Assembly: GCF_033118175.1 (NCBI RefSeq)
Contig: NW_026870969.1
Location: 186,001 to 250,000 of the forward strand
Origin: Dama dama
Taxonomy: Eukaryota; Chordata; Mammalia; Artiodactyla; Cervidae
DNA: 64,000 nt
Reading direction: 5' to 3'
The stretch's first letter is position 1. Each line of letters begins with the position of its first letter. The translations under genes and the position numbers were made by a program. Positions 50,819 to 61,318 of this stretch are shown here, piece after piece. A model generated the notes under the pieces. It saw nothing but the letters and a program-made list of their open reading frames with translations, did no database searches and had not been told where the DNA came from.

Positions 50819-53577
50819 GAGATGAGCATGAAACGGTCTGAAAAATAGGAGGAGCATGAAGCGATGTTCAAAAACATGAAGAGCTTAAAAAGTTGTGAAA
50901 AATATGAAAGGCTTCAAAAGGTGTGAAAAATATTAGGAGCATGAAACGGTCTGAAAAATCGGAGGAGCAGGAAGCGGTGTTGAAAAACATGAAGAGCCTT
51001 AAAAGGTGTGAAAAATATGAAGAGCTTCAAAAGGTGTCAAAAATATGAGGAGCATGAAACGGTCTGAAAAATATGAGCAGCATGAAGCGGTGTTGAAAAA
51101 CATGAAGAGCCTGAAAATGTGTGAAAAATATGAAGAGCTTCAAAAGGTGTCAAAAATATGAGGAGCATGAAACGGTCTGAAAAATTGGAGGAGCATGAAG
51201 CGGTGTTGAAAAACATGAAGAGCCTTAAAAGGTGTGAAAAATATGAAGAGCTTCAAAAGGTCTCAAAAATATGAGGAGCATGAAACGGTCTGAAAAATAT
51301 GAGCAGCATGAAGCGGTGTTGAAAAACATGAAGAGCCTGAAAAGGTGTGAAAAATATGAAGAGTTTCAAAAGGTGTGAAATACATGAGGAGCATAAAACT
51401 CTCTGAAAAAGAGAAGGAGCATGAAGTGGTGTTCAAAAACATGAAGAGCCTGAAAAGGTGTGAAATATATGAAGAGCTTCAATAGGTGTGAAAAATATGA
51501 GGAGCATGATATGGTTTGAAAAATAGGAATAGCATGAAGCGGTGTTCAAAAACATGAAGAGCCTGAAAAGTTGTGAAAAATATGAAAAACTTCAAAAGTT
51601 GTCAAAAATGCGATGAGCATGAAACGGTCTGAAAAATAGGACGTCCATGAAGCGCTGTTGAAAAACATGAAGAGCCAGAAAAGTTGTGAAAAATATGAAG
51701 AGCTTCAAAAGGTGTCAAAAATATGAGGAGCATGAAACGGTCTGAAAAATAGGAGGAGCATGAAGCGGTGTTCAAAAACATGAAGAGCCTGAAAAGGTGT
51801 GAAAAATATGAAGAGCTTCAAAAGGTGTCAAAAATATGAGGAGCATGAAACGGTCTGAAAAATCGGAAGAGCATGAAGCGTTGTTGAAAAACATGAAGAG
51901 CCTGAAAAGGTGTGAGAAATATGAAGAGCTTCAAAAGGTGTTAAAAATATGAGTAGCATGAAACGGTCTGCAAAAAAGGATGAGCATGCAGTGGTGTTGA
52001 AAAAGATGAAGAGCCTGAAAAGGTGTTAAAAATATGAAAGCTTCAAATGGTGTCAAAATTATGAGGAGCATGAAATGGTCTGAAAAATAGGAGGAGCATG
52101 AAGCGCTGTTGAAAATCATAAAGAGCCTGAAAAGTTGTGAAAAATATGAAGAGCTTCAAAAGATGTGAAAAACATGAAGAGCTTCAAAAGGTGTCAAAAT
52201 GAGATGAGCAGGAAACGGTCTGAAAAATAGGAGGAGCATGAAGTCGTGTTGAAAAAAAGGAAAAGTCTGAAAAAGTGTGAAATATATGAAGAGCTTCAAA
52301 AGGTGTCAAAAATATGAGGAGAATGAAACGGTCTGAAAAATAGGAGGAGCATGAAGCGATGTTGAAAAACATGAATTGTCTGAAAACGTGTCGAAAATAT
52401 GAAGAGATTCATAATGTGAAAAATATGAAGAGCTTCAAAAGGTGTGAAAAATCTGAAGAACTTCAAAAGGTGTCAAAAAAGAGATGAGCATGAAAAGGTC
52501 TGAAAAAAAGGAGGAGCATGAAGCGGTGTAGAATATCATGAAGAGCCTGAAAACGTGTGAAAAATATGAAGACCTTCAAAATTTGTCAAAAATATGAAGA
52601 GCTTCAAAAGGTGTTAAAATGAGATGAGCATGAAACGATCTGAAAAATAGGAGGAGCATGAAGTGGTGTTGAAAAAATGAAGAGCCTGGAAAGGTGTGAA
52701 ATATCTGAAGAGCTTCAAAAGGTGTCAAAAATACGAGGAGCATGAAACGGTAGACAAAATACGACGAGCATGAAGCGGTGTTGAAAAACATGAAGAGCCT
52801 GAAAAGGTGTGAAAAATATGAAGAGCTTCAAAAGGTGTCAAAAATATGAGGAGCATGAAACAATCTGAAAAATAGGAGGAGCATGAAGCGGTGTTCAAAA
52901 ATATGAAGAGCCTGAAAAGGTGTGAAATATATGAAGAGCTTCAAAAGGTGTCAAAAATATGAGGAGCATGAAGCGTTCTGAAAAATAGGAGGAACATGAA
53001 GCGGTGTTCAAAAACATGAAAAGCCTGAAAAGGTGTGAAAAATATGAAGAGCTTCAAAAGGTGTCAAAAATATGAGGAGCATGAAACGTTCTGAAAAATA
53101 GGACGAGCATGAAGCAGTGATAAAAAACATGAAGAGCCTGAAAAGGTGTGAATAATATGAAGAGTTTCTAAAGGTGTCAAAAATATGAGGAGCATCAAAA
53201 GGTCTCAAAAATAGGAGGAGCATGAAGTGGTGTTGAAAAACATGAAGAGCCTGAAAATGAGTGAAAAATATGAAGAGCTTCAAAAAGTGTCAAAAATATG
53301 AGGAGCATGAAACGGTCTGAAAAAGAGGAAGAGCATGAAGAAGTGTTCAAAAACATGAAGAGCCTGAAAAGGTGTGAAAAATATGAAGAGCTTCAAAAGT
53401 TTTCAAAAATATGATGAGCATGATTCAGTTTGAAAAATAGGAGGAGCATGAAGCGATGTTGAAAAACATGTAGAGTGTGAAAACGTGTGAAAATATGAAG
53501 AGCTTCAAAAATATTAAAAATATGAAGAGCTTCAAAAGTTGTGAAAAATATGAAGAGATTAAAAGGGTGTCAAAAAT
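50819..53577 (+). repeat. Internal repeat R1 of unit 2 (2759 bp)
   Basis: Begins at a GAGATGAGC monomer with AAGCGATGTTC and a shortened AAAGGCTTC subunit. R2 begins the same way at 53578. The two run in parallel at offsets of 2759, 2645 and then 2785 bp. R1 has one 113-bp monomer (the first GAGCAGC monomer) that R2 lacks, and R2 has about 140 bp that R1 lacks. Confidence 0.88.
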
Positions 53578-54131
53578 GAGATGAGCATGAAACGCTCTGA
53601 AAAATAGGAGCAGCATGAAGCGATGTTCAAAAACATGAAGAGCCTGAAAAATTGTGAAAATATGAAAGGCTTCAAAAGGTGTGAAAAATATGAGGAGCAT
53701 GAAACGGTCTGAAAAATCGGAGGAGCATGAAGCGGTGTTGAAAAACATGAAGAGCCTGAAAATGTGTGAAAAATATGAAGAGCTTCAAAAGGTGTCAAAA
53801 ATATGAGGAGCATGAAACGGTCTGAAAAATTGGAGGAGCATGAAGCGGTGTTGAAAAACATGAAGAGCCTGAAAAGGTGTGAAAAATATGAAGAGCTTCA
53901 AAAGGTGTCAAAAATATGAGGAGCATGAAACGGTCTGAAAAATATGAGCAGCATGAAGCGGTGTTGAAAAACATGAAGAGCCTGAAAAGGTGTGAAAAAT
54001 ATGAAGAGCTTCAAAAGGTGTGAAATACATGAGGAGCATAAAACCCTCTGAAAAAGAGAAGGAGCATGAAGTGGTGTTCAAAAATATGAAGAGCCTGAAA
54101 AGCTGTGAAATATATGAAGAGCTTCAAAAGG
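52835..54131 (+). repeat. 1296-bp segment present in units 2 and 3, absent from unit 1
   Basis: Aligned to unit 1, the offset steps from 5349 to 6645 bp here (unit 1 position about 47490). The length is close to 46 subunits. It covers the R1 tail and the first part of R2, so a single unequal exchange between R1 and R2 in unit 1, or its reverse, explains it. Edges are uncertain by one or two subunits. Confidence 0.8.
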
Positions 54132-56362
54132 TGTGAAAAATATGAGGAGCATGATATGGTTTGAAAAATAGGATTAGCATGAAGCGGTGTTCAAAAACAT
54201 GAAGAGCCTGAAAATTTGTGAAAAATATGCAAAGCTTCAAAAGGTGTCAAAAATGAGATGAGCATGAAACGGTCTGAAAAATAGGACGTGCATGAAGCTG
54301 TGTTGAAAAACATGAAGAGCCTGAAAAGTTGTGAAATATATGAAGAGCTTGAAAAGGTGTCAAAAATATGAGGAGCATGAAACGGTCTGAAAAATAGGAG
54401 GAGCATGAAGCGGTGTTGAAAAACATGAAGAGCCTGAAAAGGTGTGAAAAATATGAAGAGCTTCAAAAGGTGTCAAAAATATGAGGAGGATGAAACGGTC
54501 TGCAAAATCAGAGGAGCATGAAGCGTTGTTGAAAAACATGAAGAGCCTAAAAAGCTGTGAGAAATATGAAGAGCTTCAAAAAGTGTTAAAAATATGAGTA
54601 GCATGAAACGGTCTGCAAAAAAGGAGGAGCATGAAGTTGTGTTGAAAAAGATGAAGAGCCTGAAAAGGTGTTAAAAATATGAAAGCTTCAAAAGGTGTCA
54701 AAATTATGAGGAGCATGAAACGGTCTGAAAAATAGGAGGAGCATGAAGCGCTGATGAAAATCATAAAGAGCCTGAAAACGTGTGAAAAATATGAAGACCT
54801 TCAAAATTTGTCAAAAATATGAAGAGCTTCAAAAGGTGTTAAAATGAGATGAGCATGAAACGATCTGAAAAATAGGAGGAGCATGAAGTGGTGTTGAAAA
54901 AATGAAGAGCCTGGAAAGGTGTGAAAAATATGAAGAGCTTCAAAAGATGTGAAAAACATGAAGAGCTTCAAAAGGTGTCAAAATGAGATGACCATGAAAC
55001 GGTCTGAAAAATAGGAGGAGCATGAAGTCGTGTTGAAAAAAAGGAAAAGTCTGAAAAAGTGTGAAATATATGAAGAGCTTCAAAAGGTTTCAAAAATATG
55101 AGGAGAATGAAACGGTCTGAAAAATAGGAGGAGCATGAAGCGATGTTGAAAAACATGAATTGTCTGAAAACATGTGGAAAATATGAATAGATTCATAAAT
55201 GTGAAAAATATGAAGAGCTTCAAAAGGTGTGAAACATATGAAGAGCTTCAAAAGGTGTCAAAAAAAAGATGAGCATGAAAAGGTCTGAAAAATAGGAGGA
55301 GCATGAAGCGGTGTTGAAAATCATGAAGAGCCTGAAAACGTGTGAAAAATATGAAGACCTTCAAAATTTGTCAAAAATATGAAGAGCTTCAAAAGGTGTT
55401 AAAATGAGATGAGCATGAAATGATCTGAAAAATAGGAGGAGCATGAAGTGGTGTTGAAAAAATGAAGAGCCTGGAAAGGTGTGAAATATCTGAAGAGCTT
55501 CAAAAGGTGTCAAAAATATGAGGAGCATGAAACGGTCGGCAAAATACGACGAGCATGAAGCGGTGTTGAAAAACATGAAGAGCCTGAAAAGGTGTGAAAA
55601 ATATGAAGAGCTTCAAAAGGTGTCAAAAATATGAGGAGCATGAAACAATCTGAAAAATAGGAGGAGCATGAAGCGGTGTTCAAAAACATGAAGAGCCTGA
55701 AAAGGTGTGAAATATATGAAGAGCTTCAAAAGGTGTCAAAAATATGAGGAGCATGAAACGGTCTGAAAAATAGGAGGAACATGAAGCGGTGTTCAAAAAC
55801 ATGAAAAGCCTGAAAAGGTGTGAAAAATATGAAGAGCTTCAAAAGGTGTCAAAAATATGAGGAGCATGAAACGTTCTGAAAAATAGGATGAGCATGAAGC
55901 AGTGATAAAAAACATGAAGAGCCTGAAAAGGTGTGAAAAATATGAAGAGTTTCTAAAGGTGTCAAAAATATGAGGAGCATCAAACGGTCTCAAAAATTGG
56001 AGGAGCATGAAGTGGTGTTGAAAAACATGAAGAGCCTGAAAATGAGTGAAAAATATGAAGAGCTTCAAAAAGTGTCAAAAATATGAGGAGCATGAAACGG
56101 TCTGAAAAAGAGGAAGAGCATGAAGAAGTGTTCAAAAACATGAAGAGCCTGAAAAGGTGTGAAAAATATGAAGGGCTTCAAAAGATTTCAAAAATATGAG
56201 GAGCATGATACAGTTTGAAAAATAGGAGGAGCATGAAGCGGTGTTGAAAAACATGAAGAGTGTGAAAACGTGTGAAAATATGAAGAGCTTCAAGAATATT
56301 AAAAATATGAAGATCTTCAAAAGTTGTGAAAAATATGAAGAGATTAAAAAGGTGTCAAAAAT
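53578..56362 (+). repeat. Internal repeat R2 of unit 2 (2785 bp)
   Basis: Second member of the internal tandem pair. Shared with R1: GAGCAGC, AGAGAAGGAGC, TATGGTTTG-GGATTAGC, GAGTAGC with GGTCTGCAAAAAAGG, AAAAAGGAAAAGTCTG, CATGAATTGTCTG and GGTCGGCAAAATACGACG or its variants. A third start (GAGATGAG at 56363) opens a short further fragment before the unit ends. Confidence 0.88.
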
Positions 56363-56859
56363 GAGATGAGAATGAAACGTTCTGAAAAATAGGAGGAGCA
56401 TGAAGCGGTGTTGAAAATCATGAAGAGCCTGAACAGGTGTGAACAATATAAAAAGCTTCAAAAGGTGTCAAAATGAGATGAGCATGAAATGCTCTGAAAA
56501 ATAGGAGCAGCATGAAGTAGTGTTGAAAAAAATGAAAAGCCTGAAAAGGTGTGAAACATATGAAGAGCTTCAAAAGGTGTCAAAAATATGAGGAGAATGA
56601 AACGGTCTGCAAAATAGGAGGAGCATGAAATAGTGTTCAAAAACATGAAGAGCCTGAAAAGGTGTGACAAATATGAAGAGCTTCAAAAGGTGTGAAATAC
56701 ATGAGGAGGATTAAACGGTCTGAAAAATAGGAGGAGCATGAAGCGGTGTTCAAAAACATGAAGAGCCTGCAAAGGTGTGAAAAATATGAAGAGCTTCAAA
56801 AGGTGTCAAATATATGAGTAGCATGAAACTGTCTGCAAAAAAGGAGGAGCATGAAGTGG
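55790..56859 (+). repeat. 1070-bp segment present in units 2 and 3, absent from unit 1
   Basis: The offset to unit 1 steps from 6785 to 7855 bp across this segment (unit 1 position about 49005). The length is close to 38 subunits. It includes TGATAAAAAACATG, CAAGAATATTAAAAATATG and GAACAATATAAAAAGC variants. Unit 3 ends inside the matching region, so only its first part is confirmed there. Confidence 0.8.
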
Positions 56860-57265
56860 TGTTGAAAAACATGAAGAGCCTGAAAAGGTGTGAAAAATAT
56901 GAAAGCTTCAAAAGGTGACAAAAATATGAGGAGCATGAAACGGTCTGAAAAATAGGAGGAGCATGAAGTGGTGTTCAAAAACATGAAGAGCCTGAAAAGG
57001 TGTGAGAAATATGAAGAGCTTCAAAAGGTGTCAAATATATGAGTAGCATGAAACTGTCTGCAAAAAAGGAGGAGCATGAAGTGGTGTTGAAAAACATGAA
57101 GAGCCTGAAAAGGTGTGAAAAATATGAAAGCTTCAAAAGGTGACAAAAATATGAGGAGCATGAAACGGTCTGAAAAATAGGAGGAGCATGAAGTGGTGTT
57201 CAAAAACATGAAGAGCCTGAAAAGGTGTGAAAAATATGAAGAGCTTCAAAATGTGTCAAAAATAT
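56816..57265 (+). repeat. Direct tandem doublet, 2 x 225 bp
   Basis: Copies 56816-57040 and 57041-57265 share GAGTAGC, GAAACTGTCTGCAAAAAAGG, GAAAGCTTC and GGTGACAAAAATATG. The unit is two monomers less one base, from the shortened D word GAAAGCTTC. At the unit 1/unit 2 junction the corresponding position (48961-49185) holds a different two-monomer segment, so the doublet arose or was homogenised later. Confidence 0.9.
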
Positions 57266-58673
57266 GACGAGCATGAAACCCTCTTAAAAATAGGAGGATG
57301 ATGAAGCGGTGTTCAAAAACATGAAGAGCCTGAAAAGGTGTGAAATATATGAAGAGCTTCAAAATGTGTCAAAAATATGACGAGCATGAAACCCTCTAAA
57401 AAATAGGAGGAGGATGAAGCGGTGTTCAAAAACATGAGGAGCCTGAAAATGTGTGCAAAATATGAAGAGCTTCAAAAGGAGTGAAATACATGAGGAGCAT
57501 GAAAAGGTGTTCAAAAACATGCAGAGACTTAAAATGTGCGAAAAGTCTGAAGAGCTTCAAAAAGTGTCAAAAATTAGATTAGCATGAAAGGGTCTGAAAA
57601 ATAGGAGGAGCCTGAAGAGGTGTTGAAAAACATGAAGAGGCTGAAAAAGTGTGAAAAATATGAAGAGCTTCAAAAATATGAAAATTATGAAGAGCTTCAA
57701 AAGGTGTGAAAAATATGAAGAGCTTCAAAAGATGTCAAAAATGAGATGAGCATGAAACGGTCTGAAAAATAGGAGGAGCATGAAGTGGTGTTGAAAATCG
57801 TGAAGAGCCTGAAAAGGTGTGAAATATATGCAGAGCTTCAAAAGGTGTCAAAAATATGAGGAGAATGAAACCGTCTGAAATATACGAGGAGCATGAAGTG
57901 TTGTTGAAAAACATGAAGAGTCTGAAAAGGTGTGAAAAATATGAAGAGCTTCAAAAGGTGTCAAAAATATGAGGAGCATGAAACGGTCCGAAAAATAGTA
58001 GGATCATGAAGCGGTGTTGAAAAACATGAAGAGCCTGAAAAGGTGTGAAAAATATGAAGAGCTTCAAAAGGTGTGAATTATATGAGGAGCATGAAAAGTT
58101 CTGAAAATTAGGAGGACCATGAAGCGGTGTTCAAAAACATAAAGAGCCTGAAAATGTGTGAAAAATATGAAGAGCTTCAAAATTTTGAAAAATAAGAAGA
58201 GCTTCAAAAGGTGTCAAAAATGAGATCTGCATGAAACGGTCCGAAAAATAGGAGGATCATGAAGCGGTGTTGAAAAACATGAAGAACCTGAAAAGCTGTT
58301 AAAAATATGAAGAGCTTCAAAAGGTGTCAAAAATATGAGGAACACGATACGGTCTGAAAAATAGGAGGAGCATGAAGTGGTGTGGAAAAGCATGAAGGGC
58401 CTGAAAAGGTGTGAAAAATATGAAGAGCTTCAAAATGTGTGAAATACATAAGGAGCATGAAACTCTCTGAAAAATAGGAGGAGCCTGAAATGGTGTTCAA
58501 AAACATGAATAGACTGAAAACGTGTGAAAAATATGAAGAGCTTCAAAAGGTTTGAAAAATATGACGAGCATGATACGGTCTGAAAAATAGGAGGAGCATG
58601 AAGCTGTGTTCAAAAACATGAAGAGCCTGAAAAGTTGTGAAAAATATGAAAAGCTTCAAAAGGTGTCAAAAAT

Positions 58674-61318
58674 GAGATGAGCATGAAACGGTCTGAAAAA
58701 TAGGACGTGCATGAAGCGATGTTCAAAAACATGAAGAGCTTAAAAAGTTGTGAAAAATATGAAAGGCTTCAAAAGGTGTGAAAAATATTAGGAGCATGAA
58801 ACGGTCTGAAAAATCGGAGGAGCAGGAAGCGGTGTTGAAAAACATGAAGAGCCTTAAAAGGTGTGAAAAATATGAAGAGCTTCAAAAGGTGTCAAAAATA
58901 TGAGGAGCATGAAACGCTCTGAAAAATATGAGCAGCATGAAGCGGTGTTGAAAAACATGAAGAGCCTGAAAATGTGTGAAAAATATGAAGAGCTTCAAAA
59001 GGTGTCAAAAATATGAGGAGCATGAAACGGTCTGAAAAATTGGAGGAGCATGAAGCGGTGTTGAAAAACATGAAGAGCCTTAAAAGGTGTGAAAAATATG
59101 AAGAGCTTCAAAAGGTCTCAAAAATATGAGGAGCATGAAACGGTCTGAAAAATATGAGCAGCATGAAGCGGTGTTGAAAAACATGAAGAGCCTGAAAAGG
59201 TGTGAAAAATATGAAGAGTTTCAAAAGGTGTGAAATACATGAGGAGCATAAAACTCTCTGAAAAAGAGAAGGAGCATGAAGTGGTGTTCAAAAACATGAA
59301 GAGCCTGAAAAGGTGTGAAATATATGAAGAGCTTCAATAGGTGTGAAAAATATGAGGAGCATGATATGGTTTGAAAAATAGGATTAGCATGAAGCGGTGT
59401 TCAAAAACATGAAGAGCCTGAAAAGTTGTGAAAAATATGCAAAGCTTCAAAAGGTGTCAAAAATGAGATGAGCATGAAACGGTCTGAAAAATAGGACGTC
59501 CATGAAGCGCTGTTGAAAAACATGAAGAGCCAGAAAAGTTGTGAAAAATATGAAGAGCTTCAAAAGGCGTCAAAAATATGAGGAGCATGAAACGGTCTGA
59601 AAAATAGGAGGAGCATGAAGCGGTGTTCAAAAACATGAAGAGCCTGAAAAGGTGTGAAAAATATGAAGAGCTTCAAAAGGTGTCAAAAATATGAGGAGCA
59701 TGAAACGGTCTGAAAAATCGGAAGAGCATGAAGCGTTGTTGAAAAACATGAAGAGCCTGAAAAGGTGTGAGAAATATGAAGAGCTTCCAAAGGTGTTAAA
59801 AATATGAGTAGCATGAAACGGTCTGCAAAAAAGGAGGAGCATGAAGTGGTGTTGAAAAAGATGAAGAGCCTGAAAAGGTGTTAAAAATATGAAAGCTTCA
59901 AATGGTGTCAAAATTATGAGGAGCATGAAATGGTCTGAAAAATAGGAGGAGCATGAAGCGCTGTTGAAAATCATAAAGAGCCTGAAAAGTTGTGAAAAAT
60001 ATGAAGAGCTTCAAAAGATGTGAAAAACATGAAGAGCTTCAAAAGGTGTCAAAATGAGATGAGCAGGAAACGGTCTGAAAAATAGGAGGAGCATGAAGTC
60101 GTGTCGAAAAAAAGGAAAAGTCTGAAAAAGTGTGAAATATATGAAGAGCTTCAAAAGGTGTCAAAAATATGAGGAGAATGAAACGGTCTGAAAAATAGGA
60201 GGAGCATGAAGCGATGTTGAAAAACATGAATTGTCTGAAAACGTGTCGAAAATATGAAGAGATTCATAATGTGAAAAATATGAAGAGCTTCAAAAGGTGT
60301 GAAAAATCTGAAGAGCTTCAAAAGGTGTCAAAAAAGAGATGAGCATGAAAAGGTCTGAAAAAAAGGAGGAGCATGAAGTGGTGTTGAAAAAATGAAGAGC
60401 CTGGAAAGGTGTGAAAAATATGAAGACCTTCAAAATTTGTCAAAAATATGAAGAGCTTCAAAAGGTGTTAAAATGAGATGAGCATGAAACGATCTGAAAA
60501 ATAGGAGGAGCATGAAGTGGTGTTGAAAAAATGAAGAGCCTGGAAAGGTGTGAAATATCTGAAGAGCTTCAAAAGGTGTCAAAAATACGAGGAGCATGAA
60601 ACGGTAGGCAAAATACGACGAGCATGAAGCGGTGTTGAAAAACATGAAAAGCCTGAAAAGGTGTGAAAAATATGAAGAGCTTCAAAAGGTGTCAAAAATA
60701 TGAGGAGCATGAAGCGTTCTGAAAAATAGGAGGAACATGAAGCGGTGTTCAAAAACATGAAAAGCCTGAAAAGGTGTGAAAAATATGAAGAGCTTCAAAA
60801 GGTGTCAAAAATATGAGGAGCATGAAACGGTCTGAAAAATAGGACGAGCATGAAGCAGTGATAAAAAACGTGAAGAGCCTGAAAAGGTGTGAATAATATG
60901 AAGAGTTTCTAAAGGTGTCAAAAATATGAGGAGCATCAAAAGGTCTCAAAAATAGGAGGAGCATGAAGTGGTGTTGAAAAACATGAAGAGCCTGAAAATG
61001 AGTGAAAAATATGAAGAGCTTCAAAAAGTGTCAAAAATATGAGGAGCATGAAACGGTCTGAAAAAGAGGAAGAGCATGAAGAAGTGTTCAAAAACATGAA
61101 GAGCCTGAAAAGGTGTGAAAAATATGAAGAGCTTCAAAAGTTTTCAAAAATATGAGGAGCATGATTCGGTTTGAAAAATAGGAGGAGCATGAAGCGATGT
61201 TGAAAAACATGTAGAGTGTGAAAACGTGTGAAAATATGAAGAGCTTCAAAAATATTAAAAATATGAAGAGCTTCAAAAGTTGTGAAAAATATGAAGAGAT
61301 TAAAAGGGTGTCAAAAAT
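58674..61318 (+). repeat. Internal repeat R1 of unit 3
   Basis: Counterpart of 50819-53577. It is 114 bp shorter: one 113-bp monomer with CAATCTG in its A core is missing near 60710, and a single base is missing near the 60375-60420 patch. Confidence 0.87.

Larger units (their letters stand above)
49147..57001 (+). repeat. Higher-order family 3, unit 2 (7855 bp)
   Basis: A full unit, followed by a near-identical copy that runs to the window end. Ordered markers: ACTGTCTGC, ACCCTCTT (49424), GAAGAGGCTG, AATTTTGAAAAATAAG, AAGCATGAAGGGCC, the GAGCAGC and AGAGAAGGAGC monomers, and the TATGGTTTG-GGATTAGC marker. Inside it are two tandem repeats of about 2.76 kb. 7855 bp is about 278 subunits or 69.5 monomers, so the unit is not a whole number of 113-mers, as expected when extra D subunits are present. 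Confidence 0.94.
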
